Made by a program: the position numbers and the translations under genes. The notes beneath the pieces are model-generated. The model was given only the letters and a program-made list of their open reading frames with translations. It did not search any database and was not told the origin of the DNA. 51,849 nucleotides of DNA, taken from the NCBI RefSeq assembly GCF_000425885.1, contig NZ_AUEH01000020.1, forward strand, positions 1 to 51,849, given 5' to 3'. This document shows, in pieces, positions 26,510-36,069 of this stretch (position 1 is the first letter of the stretch; the number at the start of each line of letters is the position of its first letter). This DNA comes from Schleiferilactobacillus harbinensis DSM 16991 (lineage in GTDB: Bacteria; Bacillota; Bacilli; Lactobacillales; Lactobacillaceae).

Positions 26510-28099
26510 CTACGACATTTTAATGATCCCCGGCGGCAGCTCGTCATCGTCGTCATGGTCATCCTTCGCCTCCGCGGCCTCTTCCGGCGGCAGCTCGCCC
26601 TTGTACAGCGGCAAGTCGATGCGGAAGACGGACCCGTGGTCAACCACGGATTCGACGGTGATATCGCCGCCGTATTCCGTGACCAGCCGATGGGCGATGG
26701 ACAAGCCCAGACCATTTCCGGACACATCCATGTCCGACCGGGCTTCATCGGCCCGGTAGAAGCGGTTGAAAATCTGGGGCAAGTCTTTGGGCGCAATGCC
26801 TCGGCCGAAATCTTGGACGACGATCGATACCGTCGATTGATCGGTGGCAGCGCTCAAGTGGATTTCTTTCCGGTTGCGGGAATACTTCATCGCGTTGTCC
26901 AGCAGAATGATCAGGACTTGTTCGAAGTGGTTACGATACATCTGAATGGCAGTATCGGGTGCCAAATCGAAGTCTTTTTCAATCTGGAAGTCGCCATGGA
27001 GCATAACCGTATTGTTGTAGACCGTCTTCAATACCGGCAGCACCAGCGTCACGGCATTGGGATAAGTCGTGGCCGCATTGTCGGCTCGGGTCAAATCCAG
27101 CATTTCTTGAATCAAATGCTTCATTCGATCCAGCTCCTGCAGCGATGCGCCCAGAGATTCAGACAACACCTGGGGGTCGTCTTTGCCCCAGCGGTTAAGC
27201 AGTTGCAAATGACCCTCCAGCACCGCCACGGGGGTGCGTAATTCATGGGACACATCCTGGACAAACCGTTGCTGCTGTTTGATATAGCGTTGTATCGTAT
27301 CCAGCATCCCGTTGAATTCGCCCACCAATTGGCTGAGCTCGTCATTGCCCTTCAGCGCCGGCACCCGGACATCGGTATTCGGGTCATCGTGGACCACCGT
27401 CATGGTTTCCGTCATTTGGCGAATCGGCTTGATCAGCTTATTCATCAAAACGAGGGCAACGATCACGATCAAAACAAAAACTAAGATCCCGATGAGGACA
27501 ATTTGCCAAAGCAGCCGCTGCATACTGGCATTAAATGTATCCATCCGGTCATAGACGATCGCCGTCCCAATATGGTCATTGGTGGTGGCCGAGTGCACCT
27601 GCCGGGTGGCGATCAGATGCTTACCGCCATCTGATCGGGTATACTGAAACCCTTCGGCCGTGCGGCTGGTATATTTGGCCTCCGGCGAGCGGGTCGTGAA
27701 GACCAATCCGCCATGGAGATCGTAGACAGACACGGTAATATCTTCCCGCGACAGCTTTGCAATGAGAGAGTCTGAGAAGAAATTAGTCTGCTGCTTGGGA
27801 ATGGGCAAACTATCCGTATCCGCATTAATGTAATTGGGATTAAGCAGTGGATTCACGCTATTCATGGTTACTTCACCCTTTAACGGGGCCAAGCGTTGTT
27901 CCACCGCCGTCAAGGTATCTTGCACGGATCCCTGTTCCCGGGACAGCAAAATTTGCGCCACCGACTGATAGAGCACGCCGGCAAAGATGGCAAAGAACAG
28001 GACCATCGTGCCAGCCACGATCAGCGTCCACTTCGTCCGCAGGGAGAGACGCCAGTCTATCCGGTGCGGCTTGGTTGTTTTCTGTTCGGCTCTATCCAT
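26510..28099 (-). CDS. arlS: ArlS-like sensor histidine kinase
   Basis: 529 residues: transmembrane helix at about 28-50, extracytoplasmic sensor domain to about 190, second helix (LIGILVFVLIVIVALVLM), HAMP, HisKA with His in QDVSHELRTPVAVLEGHLQL, and HATPase (NAMKYS, DFGRGI, GNGLGLSIAHR). The HisKA stretch with HLQLLNRWGKDDPQVLSESL is strikingly ArlS-like. The C-terminus is acidic. It starts 9 bp after arlR. Known ArlRS systems control autolysis, adhesion and manganese or virulence genes; the role here is not known. Confidence 0.9.
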   Translation of the reverse strand: MDRAEQKTTKPHRIDWRLSLRTKWTLIVAGTMVLFFAIFAGVLYQSVAQILLSREQGSVQDTLTAVEQRLAPLKGEVTMNSVNPLLNPNYINADTDSLPIPKQQTNFFSDSLIAKLSREDITVSVYDLHGGLVFTTRSPEAKYTSRTAEGFQYTRSDGGKHLIATRQVHSATTNDHIGTAIVYDRMDTFNASMQRLLWQIVLIGILVFVLIVIVALVLMNKLIKPIRQMTETMTVVHDDPNTDVRVPALKGNDELSQLVGEFNGMLDTIQRYIKQQQRFVQDVSHELRTPVAVLEGHLQLLNRWGKDDPQVLSESLGASLQELDRMKHLIQEMLDLTRADNAATTYPNAVTLVLPVLKTVYNNTVMLHGDFQIEKDFDLAPDTAIQMYRNHFEQVLIILLDNAMKYSRNRKEIHLSAATDQSTVSIVVQDFGRGIAPKDLPQIFNRFYRADEARSDMDVSGNGLGLSIAHRLVTEYGGDITVESVVDHGSVFRIDLPLYKGELPPEEAAEAKDDHDDDDELPPGIIKMS

Positions 28100-28108
28100 A
28101 AGCAGACA

Positions 28109-28795
28109 TTAGGAACGCATCACGTACCCGGTGCCGCGGACGGTTTGGATATAGCTGGCCTTATCGGGTACGTCGATCTTATTCCGCAGATACCGGATAT
28201 AGACATCGACAACATTAGTTTCCGCACTGGAATCGTAACCCCAAACTTTGCGCAGCAGCACATCCCGCGACAGGACAACATTGATGTTCTCTACCAGGGC
28301 CAAGAGCAATTCATATTCCCGCTTGGTCAATTCGATGACTTCGTCGCCCCGACGGACGATTCGGTTCTCCTTCTCAATGGTCAGATCCCGATACGTGATG
28401 GTGTGCTGCTTATTCTTAGAATGAGCGTTCTCAATGTCGATCCGCCGCAACAGCGCCCGTAAGCGGGCCAGCAGTTCTTCAATGGCGAACGGCTTAACGA
28501 TATAGTCATCGGCCCCGTGATCCAGCCCAGATACTCGGTCAATGACCGAGTCCCGCGCGGTCATCATGATGATCGGCGTATTCTTCTGCTGGCGCACCCG
28601 CCGGCAGACTTCCAAGCCGTTCAGTTCGGGCAGCATGAGATCCAGCAGGATTGCGTCCCAATCGTGCTTCAGTGCTGCCTCCAACCCAGTCCGGCCATTG
28701 TTGTGGACCTCTGTCTTATAGCCCTCATGTTGCAATTCGAGTTCGACGAAACGGGCCAAATTCTTTTCGTCTTCAATAATCAATATACTTTGCAT
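28109..28795 (-). CDS. arlR: ArlR-like OmpR-family response regulator
   Basis: 228 residues: receiver domain (IIEDEKNLARFVELEL, phosphoacceptor Asp in AILLDLMLPELNG, Lys in YIVKPF) and a winged-helix DNA-binding domain (ELTKREYELLLAL, VWGYDSSAETNVVDVYIRYL, VRGTGYV). Sequence pattern agrees with ArlR. ATG 28795 is preceded by GGAG at a rather long distance. Operon with arlS. Confidence 0.92.
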   Translation of the reverse strand: MQSILIIEDEKNLARFVELELQHEGYKTEVHNNGRTGLEAALKHDWDAILLDLMLPELNGLEVCRRVRQQKNTPIIMMTARDSVIDRVSGLDHGADDYIVKPFAIEELLARLRALLRRIDIENAHSKNKQHTITYRDLTIEKENRIVRRGDEVIELTKREYELLLALVENINVVLSRDVLLRKVWGYDSSAETNVVDVYIRYLRNKIDVPDKASYIQTVRGTGYVMRS

Positions 28796-28901
28796 TGTGC
28801 CGTAGCCACTCCTATTCTTGCCAAATGATTCACATGTAATAAAGGGAAAATTTATCATTCATGAGCAGATTTGTTTTAATCTTACCACAGATTGACAGCA
28901 G

Positions 28902-28928
28902 AAAAAACAGGGGCGTGCGCCCCTGTTC
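28902..28928 (-). terminator. gnd terminator
   Basis: Minus strand ACAGGGGCG-CAC-GCCCCTGT followed by six T. Lies between gnd and the arlRS operon. Confidence 0.9.
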
Positions 28929-28956
28929 CAATAATTCTATCCGTAATGGATACTGA

Positions 28957-30378
28957 TTATTGTTCTTTATACCAAGTATAGTGGAACACGCCTTCGCGGT
29001 CGTTGCGCAGATAGGTGTGCGCCCCGAAGTAATCCCGTTGAGCCTGGATCAAGTTGGCCGGCAATACAGCACTGCGATAAGAATCGTAGTAGTTGATGGC
29101 GGCAGAGAATGCAGGCGTCGGGATCCCAGCTTGAACGGCCAGGGAAACGACGTCCCGGACACTCTGCTGATACTTGTCCGCAATATCTTGAAAATACTTA
29201 TCCAGCAACAGGTTGCCCAACTCTGGATCGCGATCGTAAGCGCTGGTGATCTCTTGCAGGAATTGCGCCCGGATGATACAACCAGCGCGCCAAATCTTGG
29301 CGATCTCACCAAAATTCAAGTGCCAATCATATTGCTTAGAGGCCGCGTTCATCTGGGCGAAGCCCTGCGCATAACTCATAATCTTAGCAAAATACAAAGC
29401 TTCCCGAATCTTTTCGATCAGCTTGTCCTTGTCGCCAATGTCTGCCTTGCCAGTGTGGACCGGTAAGACTTTGCTGGCAGCAACCCGCTCATCCTTCAAG
29501 GCCGAAATATAACGGGCATACACGGACTCGGTAATCAGCGTTTGCGGCTGGCCAAGTTCCAAAGCATTCTGAGAAGACCACTTGCCCGTCCCCTTGTTGC
29601 CGGCAGCGTCTAAGATCACGTCGACAATCGGCTTACCGGTACCAAGATCATCTTTACGGGTCAAAATATCCGCTGTGATCTCAATTAAGTAGCTGGACAA
29701 TTCGCCTTTGTTCCATTCAGCAAAGGTATCAGCCAGCTTCTCCGGGGTTTCACCCAACAGGTTCCGAAGCAAGTTGTAACTCTCGGCGATCAATTCCATG
29801 TCGCCGTATTCAATTCCGTTGTGGACCATCTTCACGTAGTGGCCGGCACCATTGGGTCCGATATAGGTCACACAGGGGGCGCCATCTTTAGCCTTAGCGG
29901 AAATCTTAGTCAAGATCGGCTCAACTAAATCATAGGCTTCCTTTTGGCCGCCCGGCATCAAGGAAGGACCTTCCAAGGCCCCCAGCTCGCCGCCGGAAAC
30001 ACCCATGCCGATAAAGTTGATCCCGGATTTATCCAGTTCCGCGTTCCGGCGCATCGTGTCTTCGAAGAAGGTATTGCCCCCATCAATCAGGACATCGCCC
30101 TTGTCCAGCAACGGCAGCAGTTCGCCGATAACCATGTCGGTCGGTTTGCCGGCCTTGATCATCATCACGATCCGGCGCGGCTTTTCCAATGAATTCACGA
30201 AATCTTCGAGTGTATAACTGGGTACCAGCTTTTTGTCGCTATGTTCCTCAGCGACGGCCTTGGTCTTCGACCCGGTCCGATTGAAGATAGCGACTGTATA
30301 GCCGCGGCTCTCAATATTCAAAGCCAGATTCTTACCCATGACGGCCATGCCAATGACCCCAATTTGTGGTTTATCCAT
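28957..30378 (-). CDS. gnd: 6-phosphogluconate dehydrogenase, decarboxylating
   Basis: Converts 6-phosphogluconate to ribulose 5-phosphate, CO2 and NADPH/NADH, in the oxidative pentose phosphate or phosphoketolase route. 473 residues with the N-terminal Rossmann motif [15 protein letters not shown], the substrate signature [18 protein letters not shown] and [13 protein letters not shown] 30378 is placed 7 bp after GGAGG. Monocistronic by its terminator. Confidence 0.96.
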   Translation of the reverse strand: MDKPQIGVIGMAVMGKNLALNIESRGYTVAIFNRTGSKTKAVAEEHSDKKLVPSYTLEDFVNSLEKPRRIVMMIKAGKPTDMVIGELLPLLDKGDVLIDGGNTFFEDTMRRNAELDKSGINFIGMGVSGGELGALEGPSLMPGGQKEAYDLVEPILTKISAKAKDGAPCVTYIGPNGAGHYVKMVHNGIEYGDMELIAESYNLLRNLLGETPEKLADTFAEWNKGELSSYLIEITADILTRKDDLGTGKPIVDVILDAAGNKGTGKWSSQNALELGQPQTLITESVYARYISALKDERVAASKVLPVHTGKADIGDKDKLIEKIREALYFAKIMSYAQGFAQMNAASKQYDWHLNFGEIAKIWRAGCIIRAQFLQEITSAYDRDPELGNLLLDKYFQDIADKYQQSVRDVVSLAVQAGIPTPAFSAAINYYDSYRSAVLPANLIQAQRDYFGAHTYLRNDREGVFHYTWYKEQ

Positions 30379-30434
30379 TACCATACCTCCAGTTTTCAGT
30401 TTCACTTACATCTTAACAGAAAACTCCGCCAATC

Positions 30435-31031
30435 TCAGTCTTTATGCTGATCGGTATCGTCTTTATCGTCTTTTTCTTGATCTTGGAGCAGGCTCTTTAA
30501 TTTGGCCAGCTCTGGATTCGGCTTGGCATCCGCCTTCTTCTGCGCTTCGTATTCGGCTTCAGAAATAACATGCCAATCCTGTCCGGCAGGCATCACATCC
30601 TGTTTGGCCTCTTCGTCAGTGAGAATCTGTGACGGCAGTTCCAGAACAACGTGATCGCTGACGGCGCCGTAGATGTCGATCATATCATGGGCCATGGGGA
30701 TGGTCAGCGCTTGGTGGGTATCCATCAGCTTCTCTGCTGGTTCACTGCCCCATTGTTCCTGAGGAATCCATAACTCGGTAAAGGTAAAATCTTGGGCGAC
30801 CCGTACTGGAGCGAGGGAACGGGTGGAATGGGCCGTCACTTCCCCAGTAGCGTGCACGGTTGCTAACCAGCCGGCGCCATCTGCCCTGATCGTGCCTTGC
30901 ACGTGATAAATTGAGGCATCGCTAATGTCTTCAAACCGTTCAGCAATTTCCGGCATTAGCGGAACATCCCGGTCAAATTGAATTTCCCGATTGCCCTGCT
31001 TGCGCAAGTCGGCCTCGGTCCACTGTAACAT
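30435..31031 (-). CDS. yceD: YceD/DUF177 family protein
   Basis: 198 residues, acidic, with the DUF177 pattern (GTIRADGAGWLATVHATGEV, then a conserved middle domain and an acidic-lysine tail). YceD usually precedes rpmF and is linked to 23S rRNA metabolism, but no rpmF follows here; gnd does. Starts 12 bp after tmcAL. Confidence 0.85.
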   Translation of the reverse strand: MLQWTEADLRKQGNREIQFDRDVPLMPEIAERFEDISDASIYHVQGTIRADGAGWLATVHATGEVTAHSTRSLAPVRVAQDFTFTELWIPQEQWGSEPAEKLMDTHQALTIPMAHDMIDIYGAVSDHVVLELPSQILTDEEAKQDVMPAGQDWHVISEAEYEAQKKADAKPNPELAKLKSLLQDQEKDDKDDTDQHKD

Positions 31032-31043
31032 GCTAATAATAAA

Positions 31044-32180
31044 TCATCCTTTCTCTCTCCGAATGGGGGCCCGACCAAAATTCTGCTCAGTCCCGTTAAC
31101 TAATGTATACACACGGTCAGCCTGAACCGTCAAGCCATAAGGTGCCGTGTCCGCCCCGCTCTGGGCATTGACCCGGGTTAAAAGCGTATCCCCGCTGGCT
31201 TTGCGGATCTGCTTCAAGTACCTCTGCCCTGCTGAAGTAAAGCCCAGAATGCGCAGCGGCACCGCGACCTGCGTCATGGCATCAGTGTGCAAAGCCAGCA
31301 GCGTATACAGCGAAACCCGGCTCAACCGGCTGTACGTAAAGCGCTTAGTCTTCACCCGCTTCAACAGATCAGTCAGACTGGCCGCCTGACGGTTCTGTTG
31401 AATGAAACGGTACTCCAAGCCCTCGGTCATCTGATAGATTTCCCGCAATTCAACAGGGGACATCGTCAATAACCGATAATGCAAATAGGGCCAAAAGTCA
31501 GCCCACCGGCTGCACTGGGCTGTCTGGTACAGCGGCCAGGCCGCCGCTGGAACAAAGTCAGCCATGGCCGCTGGATGATCCCGCAACCAGCTGGCACTGG
31601 CAAACTGCTGGCGCGTCTGAACGGCATCGTGAGCCACGGCCACCCGCGGCACCGGAATCAGCGCGAGCGGCTGGGCCAGCTGAGCATTGGCTGATGCGTA
31701 ACCTAACGCCAAAATAACGTTAGGGTCATCCAAGGTAACGTGCAGCGTTTCTTGATAGAACGTATTGAGCTGGGTGGCGTAAGTCTGGGAATAATCAACA
31801 AAACCCGCCGGATGGGCCGGCAAATCGGCAATTTGCCGGCCCAAATCAGCATAATCCAAGTCCGGCTGCTCAGTGCCAAAGGCTAATGCCTGGCATTGTA
31901 ACGCGGCCAGCGCCTGAACGCCCCCTTGCGCAAAGCGGTCTGCAGGCTGAACCGCCGTGTTCAGCGGCAATTCCACCACCAAATCGGCACCGTTAGCCAC
32001 CGCGGCTTGGGCTCGGATCCACTTATCAAACAACGCCGGTTCGCCGCGCTGCACATAATTCCCACTCATGGCGACCACAGTCACATCCGCTCCGCTCAAC
32101 CGGCGAGCTTCTGCTAATTGGTAGCGGTGGCCGTTATGAAAAGGATTGTACTCCGCAATCACGCCTACTGCATTAAGCAT
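31044..32180 (-). CDS. tmcAL: tRNA(Met) cytidine acetate ligase
   Basis: 378 residues. The N-terminal nucleotidyltransferase fold is clear in AVGVIAEYNPFHNGHRYQLAEAR with the HxGH-type motif, followed by the family's MSGNYVQRGEPALFDKW and LVVELPL. TmcAL (YlbM) acetylates C34 of elongator tRNA-Met using acetate and ATP. Its ATG overlaps the preceding methyltransferase gene by 8 bp. Confidence 0.93.
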   Translation of the reverse strand: MLNAVGVIAEYNPFHNGHRYQLAEARRLSGADVTVVAMSGNYVQRGEPALFDKWIRAQAAVANGADLVVELPLNTAVQPADRFAQGGVQALAALQCQALAFGTEQPDLDYADLGRQIADLPAHPAGFVDYSQTYATQLNTFYQETLHVTLDDPNVILALGYASANAQLAQPLALIPVPRVAVAHDAVQTRQQFASASWLRDHPAAMADFVPAAAWPLYQTAQCSRWADFWPYLHYRLLTMSPVELREIYQMTEGLEYRFIQQNRQAASLTDLLKRVKTKRFTYSRLSRVSLYTLLALHTDAMTQVAVPLRILGFTSAGQRYLKQIRKASGDTLLTRVNAQSGADTAPYGLTVQADRVYTLVNGTEQNFGRAPIRREKG

Positions 32181-32931
32181 GCGGTCGGATCCCTTGCAAG
32201 AACCAGCGGGTCGTATCCGCAGTCACTGGGGCAGTGCCAAAGTCAGCCGTCGCTTGTACATCGATAAGTCCCGCTTGGGTCAACCCCCGCTGATAATCCG
32301 CTAATGGGTACGTCCGCTCATGCTGAATTTCCATCGCCCGGGTGTATCCATCAATTTCTTCATCATAAGTGAAGAAAGTCAATTCATGCTCCACGCTGTG
32401 GGGCAGCTCGCCGGCATAGGTGGTCCAAAGAAAGGCACTGTCTTCGGTAATATCGTTGTACATGAAGCCCGGAAAAACGTCGTCGGTCTGGTGAAGCGAA
32501 TGTACGTCGCAGAAGAAGTATCCGCCAGGGACCAAAACCCCGGCGGCGGCCAGCAAAGTTTCCTGAACCGCGGTGAGATCCGGCAAATAGCACAAACTAT
32601 CATCGAAACTAGTCACCGCATCAAATGTCCCCAGACCGGTCAAGCGGCGCATATCGCCCTGAACCCAGGTCACGTCCACACCCGCTTGTTCAGCCCGCGC
32701 TTCGGCCAGAGTCAGCATCTCCGGCGATAGATCAAGACCAGTGACCGTCCAGCCGGCCTGAGCCATTTGGACGGCAAAATCCCCGCTGCCGCACCCTAAA
32801 TCCAGCAGTGTTCCCGTCATCCCAACGGGCATGCTGCTTTGGACGTAGTGCTGCCACCGGGGATACATATCCTTATCCATCAGGCGGTCATAGACCTGGG
32901 CGAAGATGCTGTAATCTACGCGGTGATCCAT
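32173..32931 (-). CDS. Class I SAM-dependent methyltransferase (YqeM-like)
   Basis: 252 residues with motif I LLDLGCGSGDFAVQMA, motif II GLDLSPEML, and a D-x-R-like WVQGDMRRL. Occupies the yqeM slot between rsfS and ylbM, which suggests the same unknown cellular role. Overlaps rsfS by 16 bp. Confidence 0.88.
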   Translation of the reverse strand: MDHRVDYSIFAQVYDRLMDKDMYPRWQHYVQSSMPVGMTGTLLDLGCGSGDFAVQMAQAGWTVTGLDLSPEMLTLAEARAEQAGVDVTWVQGDMRRLTGLGTFDAVTSFDDSLCYLPDLTAVQETLLAAAGVLVPGGYFFCDVHSLHQTDDVFPGFMYNDITEDSAFLWTTYAGELPHSVEHELTFFTYDEEIDGYTRAMEIQHERTYPLADYQRGLTQAGLIDVQATADFGTAPVTADTTRWFLQGIRPHA

Positions 32932-33284
32932 TGGTGTACATCCACCAGCGGGGCATCAGACCACAGCTTCTCTAAATTATAAAATGCCCGTTCTTCCTTG
33001 GTAAACACATGAACGACCACGTCACCCAGATCGATCAGCATCCAGCGGGAATCTTTCTTGCCCTCGACGCTTTGAACGGTCACCCCAGCAGCCTCTTCCG
33101 CCTCAATGATGCCCTCAACGATGGCCTGGACTTGACGTTCAGAATTGCCGTGCATAATGACGAAATAATCCGCCAACAGGCTGACTTCTTCCATATTCAA
33201 TGCGACGATCTCTTCGGCATGCTTCTTATCGGCCGCTTCTACAGCGACTTGTAACTTTTCTGCACTTGTCAAAAAGTTATTCAC
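32916..33284 (-). CDS. rsfS: Ribosome silencing factor RsfS
   Basis: RsfS binds L14 and blocks subunit joining in starvation. The core VALNMEEVSLLADYFVIMHGNS and LIDLGDVVVHVFTKEERAFYNLEKLW is diagnostic. The start is uncertain: a GTG at 33284 lies only 2 bp after AAAGGAG, while a TTG at 33272, which gives the usual 118-residue length, lies 14 bp after it. No ATG is available in the right place. Overlaps the methyltransferase downstream. Confidence 0.92.
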   Translation of the reverse strand: MNNFLTSAEKLQVAVEAADKKHAEEIVALNMEEVSLLADYFVIMHGNSERQVQAIVEGIIEAEEAAGVTVQSVEGKKDSRWMLIDLGDVVVHVFTKEERAFYNLEKLWSDAPLVDVHQWITA

Positions 33285-33291
33285 TACTCCT

Positions 33292-33903
33292 TTAATTGTC
33301 CGCCGGGTGGCCGATACGGCGCACCCAGGCATTATAACTGGTGAATGTGAGCGGATAAATCGGCTCTTGTTTTTCTACGAGGTACTTCAGTTCATGACTC
33401 AGCTGAAACAACACGCCGGCTTGCAAGCTCTTGGCCGTGACGGCGCGGGCGTCATCCACCCCGGGAAAATGGCGGCCGGGCTCAATGAAGTCAGCCATGT
33501 AAACGATTTGGGCCAACAATGGCATCTCCGGAGCGCCAGTGGTGTGTTCCTCAACGGCTTGCAAAATCGCCGGGTCGTGGATAGCCAATTCATCTTCGAT
33601 GAAATAGATCCCCACGATACCGTGCCAGATGGCATTGCCGTAATCCAGCAACGCCGCCGGCAGATGGTGGTCATGAATCGCCTGAATAAAATCGGCATCG
33701 GGGATCTGCTTAGCGTAATCATGAACCAGACCGCCAATTTTCGCCCGTTGAATGTCCCCGCCGTATTGCTCAGCCAGCTTGACCGCTTCGACACTGGTCC
33801 GCTGACAATGGGCGAAGCGCTTGGCCGTCATGCGGGCGGCCACCCGTTTCTCTAGCTCGTCCCAATCATAGGGCACGATGGGCTCAAGCGTGTTGTTTTT
33901 CAT
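33292..33903 (-). CDS. yqeK: HD-domain protein YqeK (Ap4A hydrolase)
   Basis: About 203 residues with HD-superfamily residues: RFAHCQRTS, GGLVHDYAKQ, NAIWHGIVGIYF and YMADFIEPGRHFPGVD. YqeK enzymes hydrolyse symmetric diadenosine tetraphosphate. ATG 33903 after AAGGAG; overlaps the nadD stop by 20 bp. Confidence 0.92.
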   Translation of the reverse strand: MKNNTLEPIVPYDWDELEKRVAARMTAKRFAHCQRTSVEAVKLAEQYGGDIQRAKIGGLVHDYAKQIPDADFIQAIHDHHLPAALLDYGNAIWHGIVGIYFIEDELAIHDPAILQAVEEHTTGAPEMPLLAQIVYMADFIEPGRHFPGVDDARAVTAKSLQAGVLFQLSHELKYLVEKQEPIYPLTFTSYNAWVRRIGHPADN

Positions 33904-34579
33904 ATAACTTGTGCTCCTTAATATAAGCGGCAACGCCATCCGGGACCAGGTAGCGGATCGATTCGCCTTTAGCCACCCGATCGCGAATACCGCTGGACGA
34001 AATGGCCACTTGGGGCACATCCACCCAAATTACCGGGTACTTGCTGTGGATCGTTACGCCGGGCCGGCGAACGGCCACGAAGGTGACGATCTGGACCAGT
34101 TTATCGATTTCATGCCAATTAGGCAAATCGTTGACCATGTCCGCGCCAATGATGAAGTAATACTGGGCCAGCGGATCGCGCCGTTTCAATTCTTTGATCG
34201 TATCAATTGTAAATGACTTGCCGCCCCGCCGTACTTCCAGTTCATCTAAGCAGAAATGGGGATTGTCAGCGATGGCTTCTTTCACCATGGCGACCCGATC
34301 CTTCGCCGGAATCGTGTTTTTACCTTGAATATGCGGGGGCTGGGCATCTGGAATAAACAATACCCGATCTAAGTGTAGAGCGTTTACGACCCCCTCTGCA
34401 ATCAGCAAATGGCCCAAATGCGGCGGATTGAACGTGCCGCCGAGAATACCGATCTGGTGGCCGCGGATGCTTTGGACTAGTACCCGCTTGATTTCCGTGG
34501 CAATCACCGGCGCCTGGACCGACACGACCCGAGTGGCCGTGTGCGTCGTCGGTGCGGCGCTGAGTACTTTCTTCCCCAT
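33884..34579 (-). CDS. nadD: Nicotinate-nucleotide adenylyltransferase
   Basis: Adenylates nicotinate mononucleotide in NAD synthesis. The 231 residues include GILGGTFNPPHLGHLLIAEG (with the H/TxGH motif), VRRGGKSFTIDTI, IIGADMVNDLPNW and the late ISSSGIRDRVAKG. There is an N-terminal extension of about 40 residues before the catalytic domain, as in other lactobacilli. Start shares one base with the yhbY stop (TAATG). Confidence 0.95.
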   Translation of the reverse strand: MGKKVLSAAPTTHTATRVVSVQAPVIATEIKRVLVQSIRGHQIGILGGTFNPPHLGHLLIAEGVVNALHLDRVLFIPDAQPPHIQGKNTIPAKDRVAMVKEAIADNPHFCLDELEVRRGGKSFTIDTIKELKRRDPLAQYYFIIGADMVNDLPNWHEIDKLVQIVTFVAVRRPGVTIHSKYPVIWVDVPQVAISSSGIRDRVAKGESIRYLVPDGVAAYIKEHKLYEKQHA

Positions 34580-34902
34580 TAGGACCGCCCCAGGGCCTTG
34601 ACTTCCGCGGAGATGTGCTGGTTCTTCTCCTTTTCTGCCGGCCGATAGAGCAGCGCGGTCTTGCCGATGGTCTGGGCCACCATGATGCTGGGCAGCGCGT
34701 TGGTCAGAGACGTCAGCGCTTCGTCCAGTGATATTTCGGCCGCTGGCAGCAGAGAGACTTTGATCAGTTCCCGCTTGGCGAGTGCCTCGTCAACTTGAGC
34801 GATGAATTCTGGAGTGATGGCGTTTTTGCCCACTCGAAACAAGGGCTTCATCGTCTGCCCCTTGGAACGTAAGTAATGCTTTTGTTTACCAGTTAATGCC
34901 AT
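34579..34902 (-). CDS. yhbY: CRM-domain ribosome assembly RNA-binding protein YhbY
   Basis: 107 residues of the CRM fold: LTGKQKHYLRSKGQTMKPL with the GxxG-like turn, and VGKNAITPEFIAQVDEAL. Binds pre-50S particles. Sits between yqeH and nadD in a tightly packed operon. Confidence 0.95.
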   Translation of the reverse strand: MALTGKQKHYLRSKGQTMKPLFRVGKNAITPEFIAQVDEALAKRELIKVSLLPAAEISLDEALTSLTNALPSIMVAQTIGKTALLYRPAEKEKNQHISAEVKALGRS

Positions 34903-34918
34903 ATTAGAAATTCCTCCG

Positions 34919-36046
34919 TTAGTTGTTGCCGATCAAAGAAGGCCGCACGCCGACCCCGATGCCCTGGGGTGTATACACATCCACGACGACGCGGCCGGGC
35001 ACGTTGACCCAACCCAGGCCGGCAATAACGATATCCGACCGATCCGGCGGCGTAAATTCTTCGTGGTGCATGTCCGGAAAATCAGCCAGTTCCGCAGTGC
35101 TGGGCGGCGCCAGCAGCTCGCCGCGGTGTTTGTCCCAAAAGGCATCCGCATTGATCAGCTTGGTCCGATGCACCAACAGGTCATTGTCCACATAAACCGT
35201 GAAGCTGCCGGCTGCACCAGAAACAAAGTCGATCCGGGCTAAGCCGGCTAAAAAGAGTGTCTGACCGGATTGCAGTTGGAAAACCCGCGGGCGCATTTCT
35301 TTTTGCGGCGCCACCAGTTTCAAATCCTTGGCGGATAAAATATGGGCGATCTGCTGAGTTTGAATGATCCCTGGGGTGTCGATCAGCTTTTGACCGTCAT
35401 CCAGGGGAATTTCGATCCGATCCAGCGTTGTCCCCGGGAAGCGGGATGTGGTGACTAAATCTTGAATGCCGGCGGTCTCCTTAATGATCGCATTGATCAG
35501 CGTAGACTTGCCGGTGTTCGTCGTGCCGACGAAATACACGTCCCGGCCCCGCCGTTCCTTTTCAATTAATTCCAGCAATTCCGGAATCTGCCAGCCCTTG
35601 GCGGCACTGACCAGTTGAATGGCTTCGGGCCGCAAACCCACTGCATGGGCCTGACGGCGCAGCCAGTCGGTCACCCGGCGGCGCTTCACCGAATGGGGCA
35701 AAACGTCAGCTTTATTGCCGACCAAAATAACCGGGTTATGACCGACGAAGCGGTGCAAACCCGGAATGACACTGCCGGTGAAGTCAAATACATCCACCAC
35801 ATTGACGATCAGCGCGTCCACAGCACCCAGCGCATTCAACAACTGAGTAAATGTGTTAGCCTCCACCGGCACATCGGTGATTTCATTGTAATGGCGCAGC
35901 CGGAAGCAGCGTTGGCAATACAGTTTGTCGCCACCATCTGCCAGCTGTTTGGTCAGGGCACTCGCCGGAATATAGCCGGCGAGTGCCGGGTCGGTCGTTT
36001 GTAATTTTGCACCGCAGCCGATGCAATACAGGTCTTCTGTCGTGAT
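34919..36046 (-). CDS. yqeH: Ribosome biogenesis GTPase YqeH with non-canonical start
   Basis: A circularly permuted GTPase for 30S assembly. Order: zinc finger CIGCG...CQRC (first 55 residues), G4 NKAD, G5-like SAAKG, G1 GTTNTGKSTL, G2 and G3 DTPG, then a C-terminal RNA-binding domain. The first GTG (35872) lies after the zinc finger. Reading back to the stop at 36074-36076 there is no ATG, GTG or TTG. TTAAGGAG (36060-36053) lies 6 bp before ATC (36046) and 3 bp before ATT (36049). ATC gives ITTEDLYC, aligned with the usual M-T-E-x-L-Y-C start, and 375 residues, the normal length. Confidence 0.9.
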   Translation of the reverse strand: MTTEDLYCIGCGAKLQTTDPALAGYIPASALTKQLADGGDKLYCQRCFRLRHYNEITDVPVEANTFTQLLNALGAVDALIVNVVDVFDFTGSVIPGLHRFVGHNPVILVGNKADVLPHSVKRRRVTDWLRRQAHAVGLRPEAIQLVSAAKGWQIPELLELIEKERRGRDVYFVGTTNTGKSTLINAIIKETAGIQDLVTTSRFPGTTLDRIEIPLDDGQKLIDTPGIIQTQQIAHILSAKDLKLVAPQKEMRPRVFQLQSGQTLFLAGLARIDFVSGAAGSFTVYVDNDLLVHRTKLINADAFWDKHRGELLAPPSTAELADFPDMHHEEFTPPDRSDIVIAGLGWVNVPGRVVVDVYTPQGIGVGVRPSLIGNN

Positions 36047-36069
36047 AATTGTCTCCTTAATAGTTGGGG

